NCBI RefSeq assembly: GCF_020723905.1
Contig: NZ_DYHZ01000002.1
Location: forward strand, 372,001-436,000
Length of the DNA: 64,000 nt
Source: Anaerolinea thermophila
GTDB lineage: Bacteria > Chloroflexota > Anaerolineae > Anaerolineales > Anaerolineaceae
Direction of reading: 5' to 3'
This document shows, in pieces, positions 41,596 through 49,753 of this stretch. The notes below the pieces were generated by a model. It saw only the letters and a list, made by a program, of their open reading frames with translations. It was not told the DNA's origin and made no database searches. The position numbers were made by a program, and so were the translations under genes. Within the stretch, counting starts at the first letter, position 1; every line of letters begins with the position of its first letter.

Positions 41596-42924
41596 TTATT
41601 CAGGAAAAATCTTCGGAAGTGCATCCGGCGCGTATTCAGCCACGGCGTCATAGGTGAGGGCGTTTTTCTGGCAGATGCTGGCATACAGATCCACGCTGGG
41701 ACGGCGGATACGGCGCTGGGTTTCCACATCCAGCCCCCATAGACCAAAGCGCTGAGTCCAGCCGCGCTCCCATTCGAAATTGTCCACCAGCGTCCAGTGG
41801 AAATAGCCCTTGATCTGCCAGTTGAAGTTTGCCGCCCGCCATACCTGATGAATGTGCTCTGCCAGGTAACGCGGGCGCAGATGGTCATCGGCATCCTCCA
41901 CACCGTTTTCGGTGACAATGATGGGCAGGTTGAAGCGTTTTGCCCATTTCAATGTCAGGTACATACCTTCCGGAAAATGGGCAATGAAGCCGGTATCGCT
42001 CAGTGGCGCATCGGGCGGGTAGAAGCGGTGGGCAAACATCTCCTGCGGGCGCAGCAGGTCAAAACGCACCAGGTCCACGGTGTAGTAATTGACGCCGACG
42101 AAATCCTGTGTTCCCTTGGCTTCGGGGATAGAGAGGGTGCGGGTGATGAGCCTTAATTTGCCATCCTGAAGTGCGTCGGGGAAGGCTTCATTGAAAAATT
42201 GCCCGGCAATTTTTGCCGGAAGCGCATCCAGCACTTTAAGCGGTCCGGCGGGCAACAACGGGCGGATTGCCAGTGCCAGTCCCACACGGGCTTCGCGCTG
42301 GATGGCGTGAATTTCACGGTATGCCAGCGCGTGACCGCGCACCAGATTTGCCATCACTCTCATTGCCGCTGAGAGGTCTTTCTTTCCGGGAGGGAACAGC
42401 CCTGCTACATAACCTTCGTAGGCGTACACGTTGGGTTCGTTGATGGTAATCCAGAAACTGGTGTACTCGTGAAAGGCTTCCATGCATTTGCGCACATAGC
42501 GTGCAAACAGCGCCGGGGTTTCCTCGTTTTCCCACCCACCCCGTTCTGCCAGCCAGAGCGGCAAACTGAAGTGATGGAAGGTAACCAGCGGCAGCAGGTT
42601 GCGGTCGCGCAAACCTCTCAGCATGTCGCGGTAGTGATCAATGGCGTCCTCATCCCAGCGGTCGGGGGTGGGCTGGACACGGCTCCACTCGATGGAGAAA
42701 CGGTGGGCATTTTGTCCTGTCTCGGCAGCGCGGTCGAAGTCCTCGCGCCAGCGCCCGCCCCACCAGTCGCATGCCAGTCCGGAGCGGTGCCCGTGGATGA
42801 TGCGTCCGGGTTGTTGCTCCCATGCCCACCAGTCGTTGTTCGTGTTGTTCCCCTCCACCTGATGGGAGGATGTGGCTGTGCCCCAGAGGAATCCATTGGG
42901 GAAGACAAAATCGGCTTTCGGCAT
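41596..42924 (-). CDS. bglA: GH1 beta-glucosidase/beta-galactosidase-type glycosidase
   Basis: 442 aa, single-domain retaining glycosidase. N-terminal FPNGFLWGTATSSHQVEGN, FSIEWSRVQPT, acid/base Glu163 in ITINEPNVYAYEGY, nucleophile Glu near residue 345 in IIVTENGVEDADD, and the C-terminal YFHWTLVDNFEWERGWTQRF are standard GH1 blocks. No signal peptide, so it hydrolyses imported cellobiose-like sugars in the cytoplasm. The ATG follows AAAGGAG. Linkage and sugar preference cannot be read from sequence alone. Confidence 0.96.
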   Translation of the reverse strand: MPKADFVFPNGFLWGTATSSHQVEGNNTNNDWWAWEQQPGRIIHGHRSGLACDWWGGRWREDFDRAAETGQNAHRFSIEWSRVQPTPDRWDEDAIDHYRDMLRGLRDRNLLPLVTFHHFSLPLWLAERGGWENEETPALFARYVRKCMEAFHEYTSFWITINEPNVYAYEGYVAGLFPPGKKDLSAAMRVMANLVRGHALAYREIHAIQREARVGLALAIRPLLPAGPLKVLDALPAKIAGQFFNEAFPDALQDGKLRLITRTLSIPEAKGTQDFVGVNYYTVDLVRFDLLRPQEMFAHRFYPPDAPLSDTGFIAHFPEGMYLTLKWAKRFNLPIIVTENGVEDADDHLRPRYLAEHIHQVWRAANFNWQIKGYFHWTLVDNFEWERGWTQRFGLWGLDVETQRRIRRPSVDLYASICQKNALTYDAVAEYAPDALPKIFPE

Positions 42925-43081
42925 TGTGGATCTCCTTTAGAGGGGTTCTTATCCTTATTATGACATGAGCAAAAACGAGTGTCAAACCGTTTCCGCTAAA
43001 ACAACCTTCCATGCCCACCAATGCATTCAGGGGGGTTTTGTGGTAAACTAAAGCCGCTGAGAAAGGAGTTGCAGAATCGTC

Positions 43082-44179
43082 ATGCCGCCTATTTATCCGT
43101 TTACTGCCATCGTTGGTCAGGAGCGCATGAAGCGTGCTCTGGTATTGAATGCGGTAGATCCGCGTATTGGCGGGGTGTTGATTCGCGGCGAGCGCGGCAC
43201 GGCAAAATCTACCGCGGCGCGTGCCCTTGCGGCACTGCTGCCCAAAGTCAAAGTGGTCAGTGACTGCCGTTTTGGGTGCGATCCGGATGCTCCGGCAACC
43301 TGGTGTACTGAATGCCGCGAGCGCGCCGAACGCGGCGAATCCCTGCCGATGACGCTGCGGCAAATTCCTTTCATTAACCTGCCGGTTTCTGCTACTGAAG
43401 ATCGCGTGGTTGGCACGCTGGACATTGAAGCCGCCATTCAGCGCGGTGAACGACATTTTGAGCCGGGTGTCCTTGCCGCCGCCAATCGCGGCTTGCTTTA
43501 CATTGACGAAGTCAACCTGCTGGATGATCATGTGGTGGATGTTCTGCTGGATGCCGCGGCTATGGGCATGAACATTGTGGAGCGCGAAGGTATTTCTTTC
43601 AGCCATCCGGCGCGCTTCATTCTCGTGGGGACGATGAACCCTGAAGAAGGCGACCTGCGCCCTCAGTTGCTGGATCGCTTTGCTCTTTCGGTGGAAATCT
43701 ACGGCATTCGCGATGCCCGCGAGCGCGTACTTATCATGGAGCGCAATCTCGCATTCGAAAAAGACCCCCTGGCTTTTGTCGCTTACTGGCAGCCCAAAGA
43801 GCAGGAACTTTCTCAGCAGATCGAACAGGCTCGCAAACTGCTCGATCAGGTTACCTATACCAGCCGTGACCTGCTTTCGATTGCTTCTCTCACTGCCTCT
43901 TTGCAGGTGGATGGTCACCGTCCCGATCTCGTCATTCTCAAAACTGCCCGCGCACACGCCGCCTTTGAAGGGCGCACGTCCATTACCGCGCGGGATATTG
44001 CCCTGGCGGCGGAACTGGCGCTCCCGCATCGCCTGAAGCGTTCTCCCTTCCAGCAAGCCTCGGCGACGATGGAGGAACTGGCGGAGCGCATTGAGCAGTT
44101 ACAGGGCGGCGCTACCTCCGGCGAGCCGCGGGAACACCCCGGCGGCATGGAAGAAGAATCCGGGCAAAAAAAAACGTAA
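43082..44179 (+). CDS. chlI: ChlI-like AAA+ chelatase subunit (zero-frame product of the chlD gene)
   Basis: 365 aa. AAA+ ATPase of Mg/Co chelatases: Walker A GERGTAKSTAA (~residue 37), the ChlI-specific Cys-rich insertion FGCDPDAPATWCTECRERAE, Walker B LLYIDEVNLLDDHVVD (~residue 139), FILVGTMNPEEGDLRPQLLD (sensor 1) and LKTARAHAAFEGRTSITARD (helical lid). It ends SGQKKT at a stop placed just after nine A. A -1 shift there joins it to a VWA domain; without it the product is a small subunit. Ribosome site AAAGGAG is 13 bases from the ATG, rather far. No cobN or chlH lies in the window. Confidence 0.92.
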   Translation: MPPIYPFTAIVGQERMKRALVLNAVDPRIGGVLIRGERGTAKSTAARALAALLPKVKVVSDCRFGCDPDAPATWCTECRERAERGESLPMTLRQIPFINLPVSATEDRVVGTLDIEAAIQRGERHFEPGVLAAANRGLLYIDEVNLLDDHVVDVLLDAAAMGMNIVEREGISFSHPARFILVGTMNPEEGDLRPQLLDRFALSVEIYGIRDARERVLIMERNLAFEKDPLAFVAYWQPKEQELSQQIEQARKLLDQVTYTSRDLLSIASLTASLQVDGHRPDLVILKTARAHAAFEGRTSITARDIALAAELALPHRLKRSPFQQASATMEELAERIEQLQGGATSGEPREHPGGMEEESGQKKT

Positions 44180-45165
44180 CCGATGGGGAGACCGGGCAGG
44201 TTGAACAGCCCGATGCGACTCAGCAGGAACCATCCCGTCAGAACATCTTTGATCAGGGGAATACCCAGTGGTGGAACGGCGGTAAGCAGGTCAGTACCGG
44301 CGAGACTTTTGAGGCGCGCCGCCTCGATACCCCTTTAGATAAAATGATGCGCCGCCAGGCAGGTCGGCGTTCGCGCACCTATACGGACCGTAAACGCGGA
44401 CGCTATATCCTTGCCCGCCCGGCAGGCAGACGCCGGGACGATCTGGCGTTCGACGCCACGCTGCGCACAGCGGCGCCTTTCCAGCGTCAGCGTGAGGAAC
44501 TCAAAAAGCGCAACCGTGTGGCGTTTGCCGTGCGCCCCTCCGATTACATGCGCAAGGTGCGGGTGCGACGTGCCGCCAACCTCGTCCTCTTTCTGGTGGA
44601 TGCTTCCTGGTCAATGGCGGTTGCCGAGCGTATGCAAGCCACCAAAGGCGCTATTTTGTCCCTGCTGAATGATGCTTACCAGCGCCGTGACCGTGTAGGC
44701 TTGATCACCTTCCAGCGCGACCGCGCCACCTTGATTCTCCCTCCGACCAACTCCGTGCAACTGGCAGAGCAAGCCCTGCGGGAGATTCCCGTTGGGGGCA
44801 AAACTCCCCTCTCGGCGGGATTGGATCTGGCATACAGCATCCTCAAACGCGAGAAGATGCTTCATCCCGATGTCCTGCCCCTGTTGATCGTCCTGACCGA
44901 TGGAGCCGGTAACGTCTCTATGGGACATTTGCCGCCCCTGGAAGAAGCCCACTATCTGGCCGAGCGCATTGCCGAAGAACACGTCCATTCGGTGGTCATC
45001 AACATGGAACATGCCGCCTTTGATCAGGGGCTGGCGCAGGAACTTGCAGATCACCTCAAAGCCCCCTGCTACAACCTCACCGACCTGCGCGCCGAGAGTC
45101 TGTACTATACCGTGCGGCAGGAAATGCAATCCAGCCTCCTCAAAGGGCTGGAAGACAAACGCTGA
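43082..45165 (+). CDS. chlD: ChlD-type chelatase medium subunit made by -1 frameshifting
   Basis: Predicted 694 aa: bases 43082-44173 then 44173-45165. After the AAA+ part (residues 1-~340) the shifted frame continues KKNVTDGETGQVEQPDATQQ, a polar linker, then NIFDQGNTQWWNGG, ETFEARRLDTPLDKMMRRQA and a VWA domain with MIDAS residues LFLVDASWSMAV (~503) and IVLTDGAGN (~604). The linker and ARRLDTPLD region are typical of ChlD, and they lie upstream of the first ATG of this frame (44344), which has no ribosome site. Hence the VWA part must be reached from the upstream frame. Either programmed frameshifting, transcript slippage or a sequence error in the A-run would explain it. Confidence 0.75.
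44166..44174 (+). promoter_or_regulatory. A9 slippery tract for -1 frameshifting
   Basis: Zero-frame codons CAA AAA AAA ACG TAA contain the heptamer A-AAA-AAA. GGAAGAAG about ten bases upstream is a weak Shine-Dalgarno-like stimulator candidate, and a small stem CGGGC/GCCCG (44193-44197 with 44208-44212) lies 18 bases downstream. Confidence 0.65.
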
Positions 45166-45257
45166 CCCGCTTCCCCTCCCTGTTTCCTGTCAAAGCGAGA
45201 TTGCCAGTGCGGGTGAAGGCAAAATTCCCTTTTGGCTGAATTGTTTCCAAAAACCTC

Positions 45258-45326
45258 TTGACTTTGCAGTGTGATTTTGCTACACTGTTTATGCAATCGT
45301 TTGCGCAAAGGATTGCGCAATCCTTT
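45258..45326 (+). promoter_or_regulatory. Ribose operon promoter with LacI-type operators
   Basis: TTGACT (45258-45263), 17-base spacer, TACACT (45281-45286). Directly downstream are two palindromes with a central GCGC: TTTGCGCAAA (45300-45309) and a 20-bp perfect one with half site AAAGGATTGC (45307-45326), the two overlapping by three bases. LacI-family proteins recognise palindromes with a central CG or GC, so the first gene of the operon is the likely repressor, relieved by ribose. Confidence 0.75.
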
Positions 45327-45346
45327 TCCTGTCAGGTCTCCGCCCT

Positions 45347-46348
45347 ATGCCCACCATCCATCAGGTTGCCGAACGCGCTGGAGTTTCTTCTACGACCGTT
45401 TCCCATGTGATCAACAATACCCGCTTCGTCTCACCGGAAACGCGGGAGCGGGTGTTGCGTGCCATGGAGGAACTGAATTACCGTCCCAACATCCTGGCGC
45501 GTTCCCTGCGGCGGGGCGAAACCCGCACCCTGGGCTTGATTCTCCCGGACAGCGCCAATCCCTTCTTTGCCGAAATTGCCCGTGCACTGGAGTTTGCTGC
45601 TTTCCGCGCCGGTTACAACGTCATTTTTGGTAACAGCGAAAACGATCTGGAAAAAGAACAGGTCTATATTGATGTCCTTGTTACCAAACAGGTGGATGGG
45701 CTGATTTTTGTCGCCACCGGTGACCGCAGTCAATCGCTGGAGAATCTGGTGCGTGGTGGCTTGCCGGTGGTGGTGGTGGATCGTCAGTTGTCTGCTCTGG
45801 AGGTGGATACTGTCCTTACCGATAATCTGCAGGGAGGTTTGCTGGCAACTCGCTATCTGCTTTCTCGAGGTCATCGTCGGATTGGTTGTATTACCGGTCC
45901 ATCCCATCTGACTCCCAGTGCTCAACGGGTGATTGGCTACCGCCAGGCTTTGCAGGAAGCGGGTGTGGCGGTGGATGAAGACCTGATCGTACGAGGAGAT
46001 TTTCATCCCCGTTCAGGGTACGAAGCCGGGAAAGTTCTGCTGGAACAGCGTCCTTTGCCAACCGCCATCTTTGCCTGCAACGACATGATGGCAATTGGTG
46101 CCCTGCGCGCGCTGGCAGAAGCCGGTTTGCGTGTGCCGGAGGATTGTTCCATCGTCGGTTATGACGATATTGAACTGGCGACCTATGCCGTTCCTCCCCT
46201 GACGACCATCCGGCAGGACAAGATAGCCATTGCTGAAGCCGCCCTGCGGATGGCGCTGGAGCGAATTAACCAGTCCGATCTGCCCGCCCGCTGTGAGACC
46301 CTGCCGGTTGAACTGGTGGAGCGGCAATCTGTGCGGAGGATTGCATGA
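45347..46348 (+). CDS. rbsR: LacI-family repressor of the ribose operon
   Basis: 333 aa. N-terminal helix-turn-helix and hinge: PTIHQVAERAGVSSTTVSHV, then RPNILARSLRRGETRTLGLI; the rest is a periplasmic-binding-protein fold for effector binding (LPDSANPFFAEIARALEFAA, DGLIFVATGD, GHRRIGCITGP, IFACNDMMAIGALRAL, VGYDDIELATYAVPPLTTIR). The context with rbsK, rbsD and a ribose transporter makes it RbsR-like. Binding sites lie in its own promoter. Its stop overlaps rbsK as ATGA. Confidence 0.93.
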   Translation: MPTIHQVAERAGVSSTTVSHVINNTRFVSPETRERVLRAMEELNYRPNILARSLRRGETRTLGLILPDSANPFFAEIARALEFAAFRAGYNVIFGNSENDLEKEQVYIDVLVTKQVDGLIFVATGDRSQSLENLVRGGLPVVVVDRQLSALEVDTVLTDNLQGGLLATRYLLSRGHRRIGCITGPSHLTPSAQRVIGYRQALQEAGVAVDEDLIVRGDFHPRSGYEAGKVLLEQRPLPTAIFACNDMMAIGALRALAEAGLRVPEDCSIVGYDDIELATYAVPPLTTIRQDKIAIAEAALRMALERINQSDLPARCETLPVELVERQSVRRIA

Positions 46349-47262
46349 GTGGAATCATTGTCATCGTGGGAAGTTTGAACATGGATCTGGTGGTGCGTGC
46401 TCCGCGCCACCCTCTTCCTGGTGAGACCCTCATCGGGAGCAGTTTTCAGACCTTTCCCGGTGGGAAAGGTGCCAATCAGGCTGTGGCTGCGGCGCGTTTG
46501 GGCGCTCAGGTGCGCATGATTGGACGGGTGGGGCAGGATGCCTTTGGCGATGCCCTGCTGGCAACCGTTCAGCGCGATGGCGTGGATACCACCTTTATCC
46601 GCCGGGATCCGCAAGCCCCTACTGGTGTGGCGCTCATCACCCTGGATGCCGCCGGGCAAAATACTATTGTGGTGGCGTCGGGCGCTAACGGCAACGTCTC
46701 TGCTGAAGATGTTCTTCAGTCTGTGCCGGCATTTGAAGGGGCAGATGTCCTGCTGGTGCAACTGGAGTGTCCGCTGGATGCTGTGCAAACTGCCGTTCAG
46801 CAGGCACATCAAGCCGGTATGAAGGTGGTGCTGAATCCTGCTCCGGCACGTCCGCTCCCGCCGGATTTGCTCCGCCAGGTGGATTACCTCATTCCCAATC
46901 AACATGAACTCACCCTGCTGGCAGGGGGCATTGCCGACCGCGAGCAAGCCATCCGCACCATCCAGGCGCTGGGAGTGCCGAATGTGGTGGTGACCCTGGG
47001 TGATGAAGGCGCTCTGCTGGCGCTGGGCGAGGATCGCCTCTTCCTGCCTGCTTATCGTGTGGAAGTTATGGATACCGTTGCCGCTGGCGATGCCTTTGCG
47101 GGAGCCTTTGCGCTGGCGCTGGCAGAAGGGAAGTCACCGGTGGAAGCCGCCCGGTGGGGCAACGCCGCCGGTGCCATTGCTGTGACCCGTCCCGGTGCGC
47201 AGCCATCTATGCCCACCCGTCAGGAACTGGAACAATTTTTGAAGGAGAGGAACAGCCGATGA
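46345..47262 (+). CDS. rbsK: Ribokinase
   Basis: 305 aa, PfkB family; phosphorylates D-ribose to ribose-5-phosphate. Substrate region VGSLNMDLVVRAPRHPLPGE and first PfkB signature GGKGANQAVAAARLGAQVRM; second signature with catalytic Asp VMDTVAAGDAFAGAFALALA; ATP-site TLGDEGALL. Length matches the family. Coupled to its neighbours by ATGA overlaps on both sides. Confidence 0.96.
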   Translation: MSGIIVIVGSLNMDLVVRAPRHPLPGETLIGSSFQTFPGGKGANQAVAAARLGAQVRMIGRVGQDAFGDALLATVQRDGVDTTFIRRDPQAPTGVALITLDAAGQNTIVVASGANGNVSAEDVLQSVPAFEGADVLLVQLECPLDAVQTAVQQAHQAGMKVVLNPAPARPLPPDLLRQVDYLIPNQHELTLLAGGIADREQAIRTIQALGVPNVVVTLGDEGALLALGEDRLFLPAYRVEVMDTVAAGDAFAGAFALALAEGKSPVEAARWGNAAGAIAVTRPGAQPSMPTRQELEQFLKERNSR

Positions 47263-47654
47263 AGAAAACTGCCCTGCTCAACACTGCCCTTTCTGAGGTC
47301 ATCGCCACGCTTGGACATGGCGATATGCTGGTGATTGGCGATGCTGGTTTGCCCATTCCCGCTGAAACGTACCGCATTGACCTTGCGCTCACCCGCAACA
47401 TTCCCCCGTTCATCGAAACGGTACGCGCCGTGCTGACAGAGATGCAGGTGGAAAAGGTCATTGTTGCAAAGGAAACCGGAGAGGTCAGCCCGCAGGTCCT
47501 GGCAGAGTTGAAACGTCTGCTTCCCAATACGCCTTTCATCGAGGTGAGCCATGAGGAACTGAAGCGCCTCACGCGGGATGCCCGGGCGGTGGTGCGCACG
47601 GGAGAATTTACCCCCTACGCCAATGTCATCCTGGTTTCGGGCGTGGTTTTCTAG
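47259..47654 (+). CDS. rbsD: D-ribose pyranase
   Basis: 131 aa. Converts beta-pyranose to furanose ribose so that ribokinase can act. MKKTALLNTALSEVIATLGH with the catalytic His, MLVIGDAGLPIP, and the C-terminal RTGEFTPYANVILVSGVVF are diagnostic. The ATG at 47259 overlaps the rbsK stop (ATGA) and follows GGAGAGG. Confidence 0.96.
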   Translation: MKKTALLNTALSEVIATLGHGDMLVIGDAGLPIPAETYRIDLALTRNIPPFIETVRAVLTEMQVEKVIVAKETGEVSPQVLAELKRLLPNTPFIEVSHEELKRLTRDARAVVRTGEFTPYANVILVSGVVF

Positions 47655-47672
47655 CCCCTGGAGTGCCCCTGC

Positions 47673-48641
47673 ATGAGCCAGACGAGATCTTCCCACCTTG
47701 CCACCTTTGACCGCCGCGCTTTCTTTCAGCGTTTCGGGCTGGTATTTTCCTTCCTGTTGCTGATGATTGTCCTTTCCGCGCTTTCGGAGCGCTTTCTCAC
47801 CCCATCCAACCTGATGAATGTGCTGCGCCAGGCGACCATCAACGGCATTGTCAGTGTGGGTATGACCATTGTCATCCTTACCGGTGGAATAGACCTTTCG
47901 GTTGGCTCGGTGCTGGCGCTTTCGGTCACGGTTGGGGCTTCTCTGATGAAACAGGGTCAGCCGGTGGCTTGGGCGGTAGGAGTGGCTCTGGGAACTGGCA
48001 CCCTGCTGGGAGTGGTCAACGGGTTGATGATTACCCGTGCCAAAATTCCCCCGTTTATTGCCACGCTGGGCATGCTTACGGTGGCACGCGGTTTGACTCT
48101 GCTGTACACGCAGGGACAGCCCATCACTGGTTTGCCGGCGGAGTTCCGCTGGATTGGTACAGGGGTGGTGGCGGGCATTCCCATGCCGGTGATTCTCTCG
48201 CTGGCAGTTTTTGCGCTCGGATGGATTTTCCTCACCCGCACCAAATACGGCGCGCAAATTTATCTGCTGGGCGATAACCCCACCGCTGCCCGTCTGGCGG
48301 GGGTGCCGACCGATCGCATGACCGTGCTGGTATATGCCATTTCCGGTTTTTGCGCCGCTCTGGCTGGGCTGGTGCTGGTTGCCCGTCTGGACTCGGCGCA
48401 GCCCATCATCGGGCAGGGGTATGAGTTCAACGCCATTGCTGCGGTGGTGGTGGGCGGAACCAGTTTTTCTGGTGGCGAAGGCGGGCTGGCGGGTACCCTG
48501 CTGGGCGCTTTGCTCATCGAGACTCTGAACAACGGTCTCAATCTTTTGAATGTTTCCCCGCTGTGGGAACAGGTCGTCAAGGGTGTTGTCATCGCGCTGG
48601 CGCTGTTGTTGTACAAGGTCTTCAGCCCGCCCTCGAAATGA
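47673..48641 (+). CDS. rbsC: Ribose ABC transporter permease (first copy)
   Basis: 322 aa with about eight to ten membrane spans; BPD_transp_2 family. Signature NLMNVLRQATINGIVSVGMT, TGGIDLSVGSVLALS, IPPFIATLGMLTVARGLTLL, LLGDNPTAARLAGVPTDRM, and FNAIAAVVVGGTSFSGGEGG. The N-terminus is cytoplasmic and polar (SQTRSSHLATFDRRAFFQRF). Shares its fold and motifs with the second permease at 51267, and the two may pair as a heterodimer. Confidence 0.94.
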   Translation: MSQTRSSHLATFDRRAFFQRFGLVFSFLLLMIVLSALSERFLTPSNLMNVLRQATINGIVSVGMTIVILTGGIDLSVGSVLALSVTVGASLMKQGQPVAWAVGVALGTGTLLGVVNGLMITRAKIPPFIATLGMLTVARGLTLLYTQGQPITGLPAEFRWIGTGVVAGIPMPVILSLAVFALGWIFLTRTKYGAQIYLLGDNPTAARLAGVPTDRMTVLVYAISGFCAALAGLVLVARLDSAQPIIGQGYEFNAIAAVVVGGTSFSGGEGGLAGTLLGALLIETLNNGLNLLNVSPLWEQVVKGVVIALALLLYKVFSPPSK

Positions 48642-48755
48642 ATGGGCTGGAAAGGAGGTTGATGGAGGAAAAGAGAAGGGTTCAATCTGTTCCAAATGTT
48701 TGTATCTCGGTTCAAAATCTACTTTTCAACGTTCTCACACTTTAGGAGGAGAAAC

Positions 48756-49688
48756 ATGAAACGGTCCATTATCTATTTGCTTCTGGCATTCGTGCTTGTT
48801 CTGGCGGCGTGCACCCCGGCAGCGCAGACTGCCACACAGGCGCCCCAGCAGGGTGGAGAAATCACCCTCGGGCTGGTCATTTCGACCCTGAATAACCCCT
48901 TCTTCGTCACCCTGCGGGATGGCGCGCAGAAAGCCGCCGATGCTGCGGGCGTTAAACTCATCGTGGTGGATGCTCAGGATGACTCCGCCAAGATGACCGC
49001 GGGCATTGAAGACCTCATCAACAAGAAGGTTTCGGCTCTGCTCATCAACCCCACCGACTCGGACGCTGTTGTCCCTGCCATCCAGAAAGCCAATGAAGCC
49101 GGCATCCCCGTCTTCACCGTGGATCGTGGATCCAATGGCGGCACGGTAGTCAGCCACATTGCTTCGGATAACGTGGCGGGCGGTAAGATGGCGGCGGAAT
49201 TCCTCTGCAAAGCCATTGGCGGCAAAGGGAATGTGGTGGAACTTCAGGGCATTGCCGGCACTTCTGCTGCCCGCGACCGCGGACAGGGCTTTAACGAGTA
49301 CATGTCCGCGTCCTGCAAGGATGCCAAAATCGTTGCTCAGCAGACCGCCGATTTCAACCGCGACAAGGGCTTGAAGGTCTTCGAGAACATCCTGCAGGCT
49401 CAACCGGAGATCGCTGGCGTGTTTGCACACAACGATGAGATGATCCTCGGCGCCATTCAGGCGGCTGAGGCGGCGGGACGCACTGGCATCGTCTTTGTGG
49501 GCTTTGATGCCATTGATGACGCTGTGCAGGCAGTGAAGGATGGCAAACTTGCCGCCACGGTGGCGCAGCAGCCCGCTTTGATGGGGCAGATGGCAGTGGA
49601 AACCGCTGTCAAATACCTGAAGGGCGAGAAGGTGGATGCTTCCATCCCCGTACCGCTCAATCTGGTCACCAAAGACACAGTGAAATAG
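48756..49688 (+). CDS. rbsB: Ribose-binding lipoprotein
   Basis: 310 aa. Lipobox LAAC after IIYLLLAFVLVLAAC, then a short Thr/Ala/Gln linker and the binding protein: LGLVISTLNNPFFVTLRDGA, INKKVSALLINPTDSDAVVP, IPVFTVDRGSNGGTVVSHIA, VELQGIAGTSAARDRGQGFN and GVFAHNDEMILGAIQAAEAA. Arg in RDRGQ and Asp/Asn in HNDEM are the sugar contacts known from E. coli RbsB. The start at 48756 follows TTAGGAGGAG, the strongest ribosome site of the operon, in line with the high level needed for a binding protein. Confidence 0.95.
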   Translation: MKRSIIYLLLAFVLVLAACTPAAQTATQAPQQGGEITLGLVISTLNNPFFVTLRDGAQKAADAAGVKLIVVDAQDDSAKMTAGIEDLINKKVSALLINPTDSDAVVPAIQKANEAGIPVFTVDRGSNGGTVVSHIASDNVAGGKMAAEFLCKAIGGKGNVVELQGIAGTSAARDRGQGFNEYMSASCKDAKIVAQQTADFNRDKGLKVFENILQAQPEIAGVFAHNDEMILGAIQAAEAAGRTGIVFVGFDAIDDAVQAVKDGKLAATVAQQPALMGQMAVETAVKYLKGEKVDASIPVPLNLVTKDTVK

Positions 49689-49701
49689 TCTTCTGACACC
49701 C

Positions 49702-49736
49702 GGATGGGGGTGGCAATAACATTGCCGCCCCCATCC
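49702..49736 (+). promoter_or_regulatory. Hairpin between rbsB and rbsA
   Basis: 15-bp stem GGATGGGGGTGGCAA (49702-49716) with TTGCCGCCCCCATCC (49722-49736, one T-G pair) and a 5-base loop; no T-run follows. Such hairpins after a binding-protein gene often protect the upstream message or reduce read-through, giving more binding protein than ATPase. The role here is inferred. Confidence 0.6.
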
Positions 49737-49753
49737 CTCTCGCATGAGGGAGT

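Noticed and set aside
44344-45165. VWA domain as an independent gene starting at the ATG at 44344
   Set aside because: No ribosome site precedes it, and ChlD-like residues continue upstream of this ATG in the same frame back to the A9 tract. Kept as part of the frameshifted chlD product.
45166-45257. Gap after the chlD gene searched for a terminator or RNA gene
   Set aside because: No stable hairpin with a T-run and no tRNA-like fold was seen.
47220-48695. 491-codon minus-strand open frame opposite rbsD/rbsC
   Set aside because: Runs across two real genes in antisense, with Gln/His/Arg-rich low-complexity translation.
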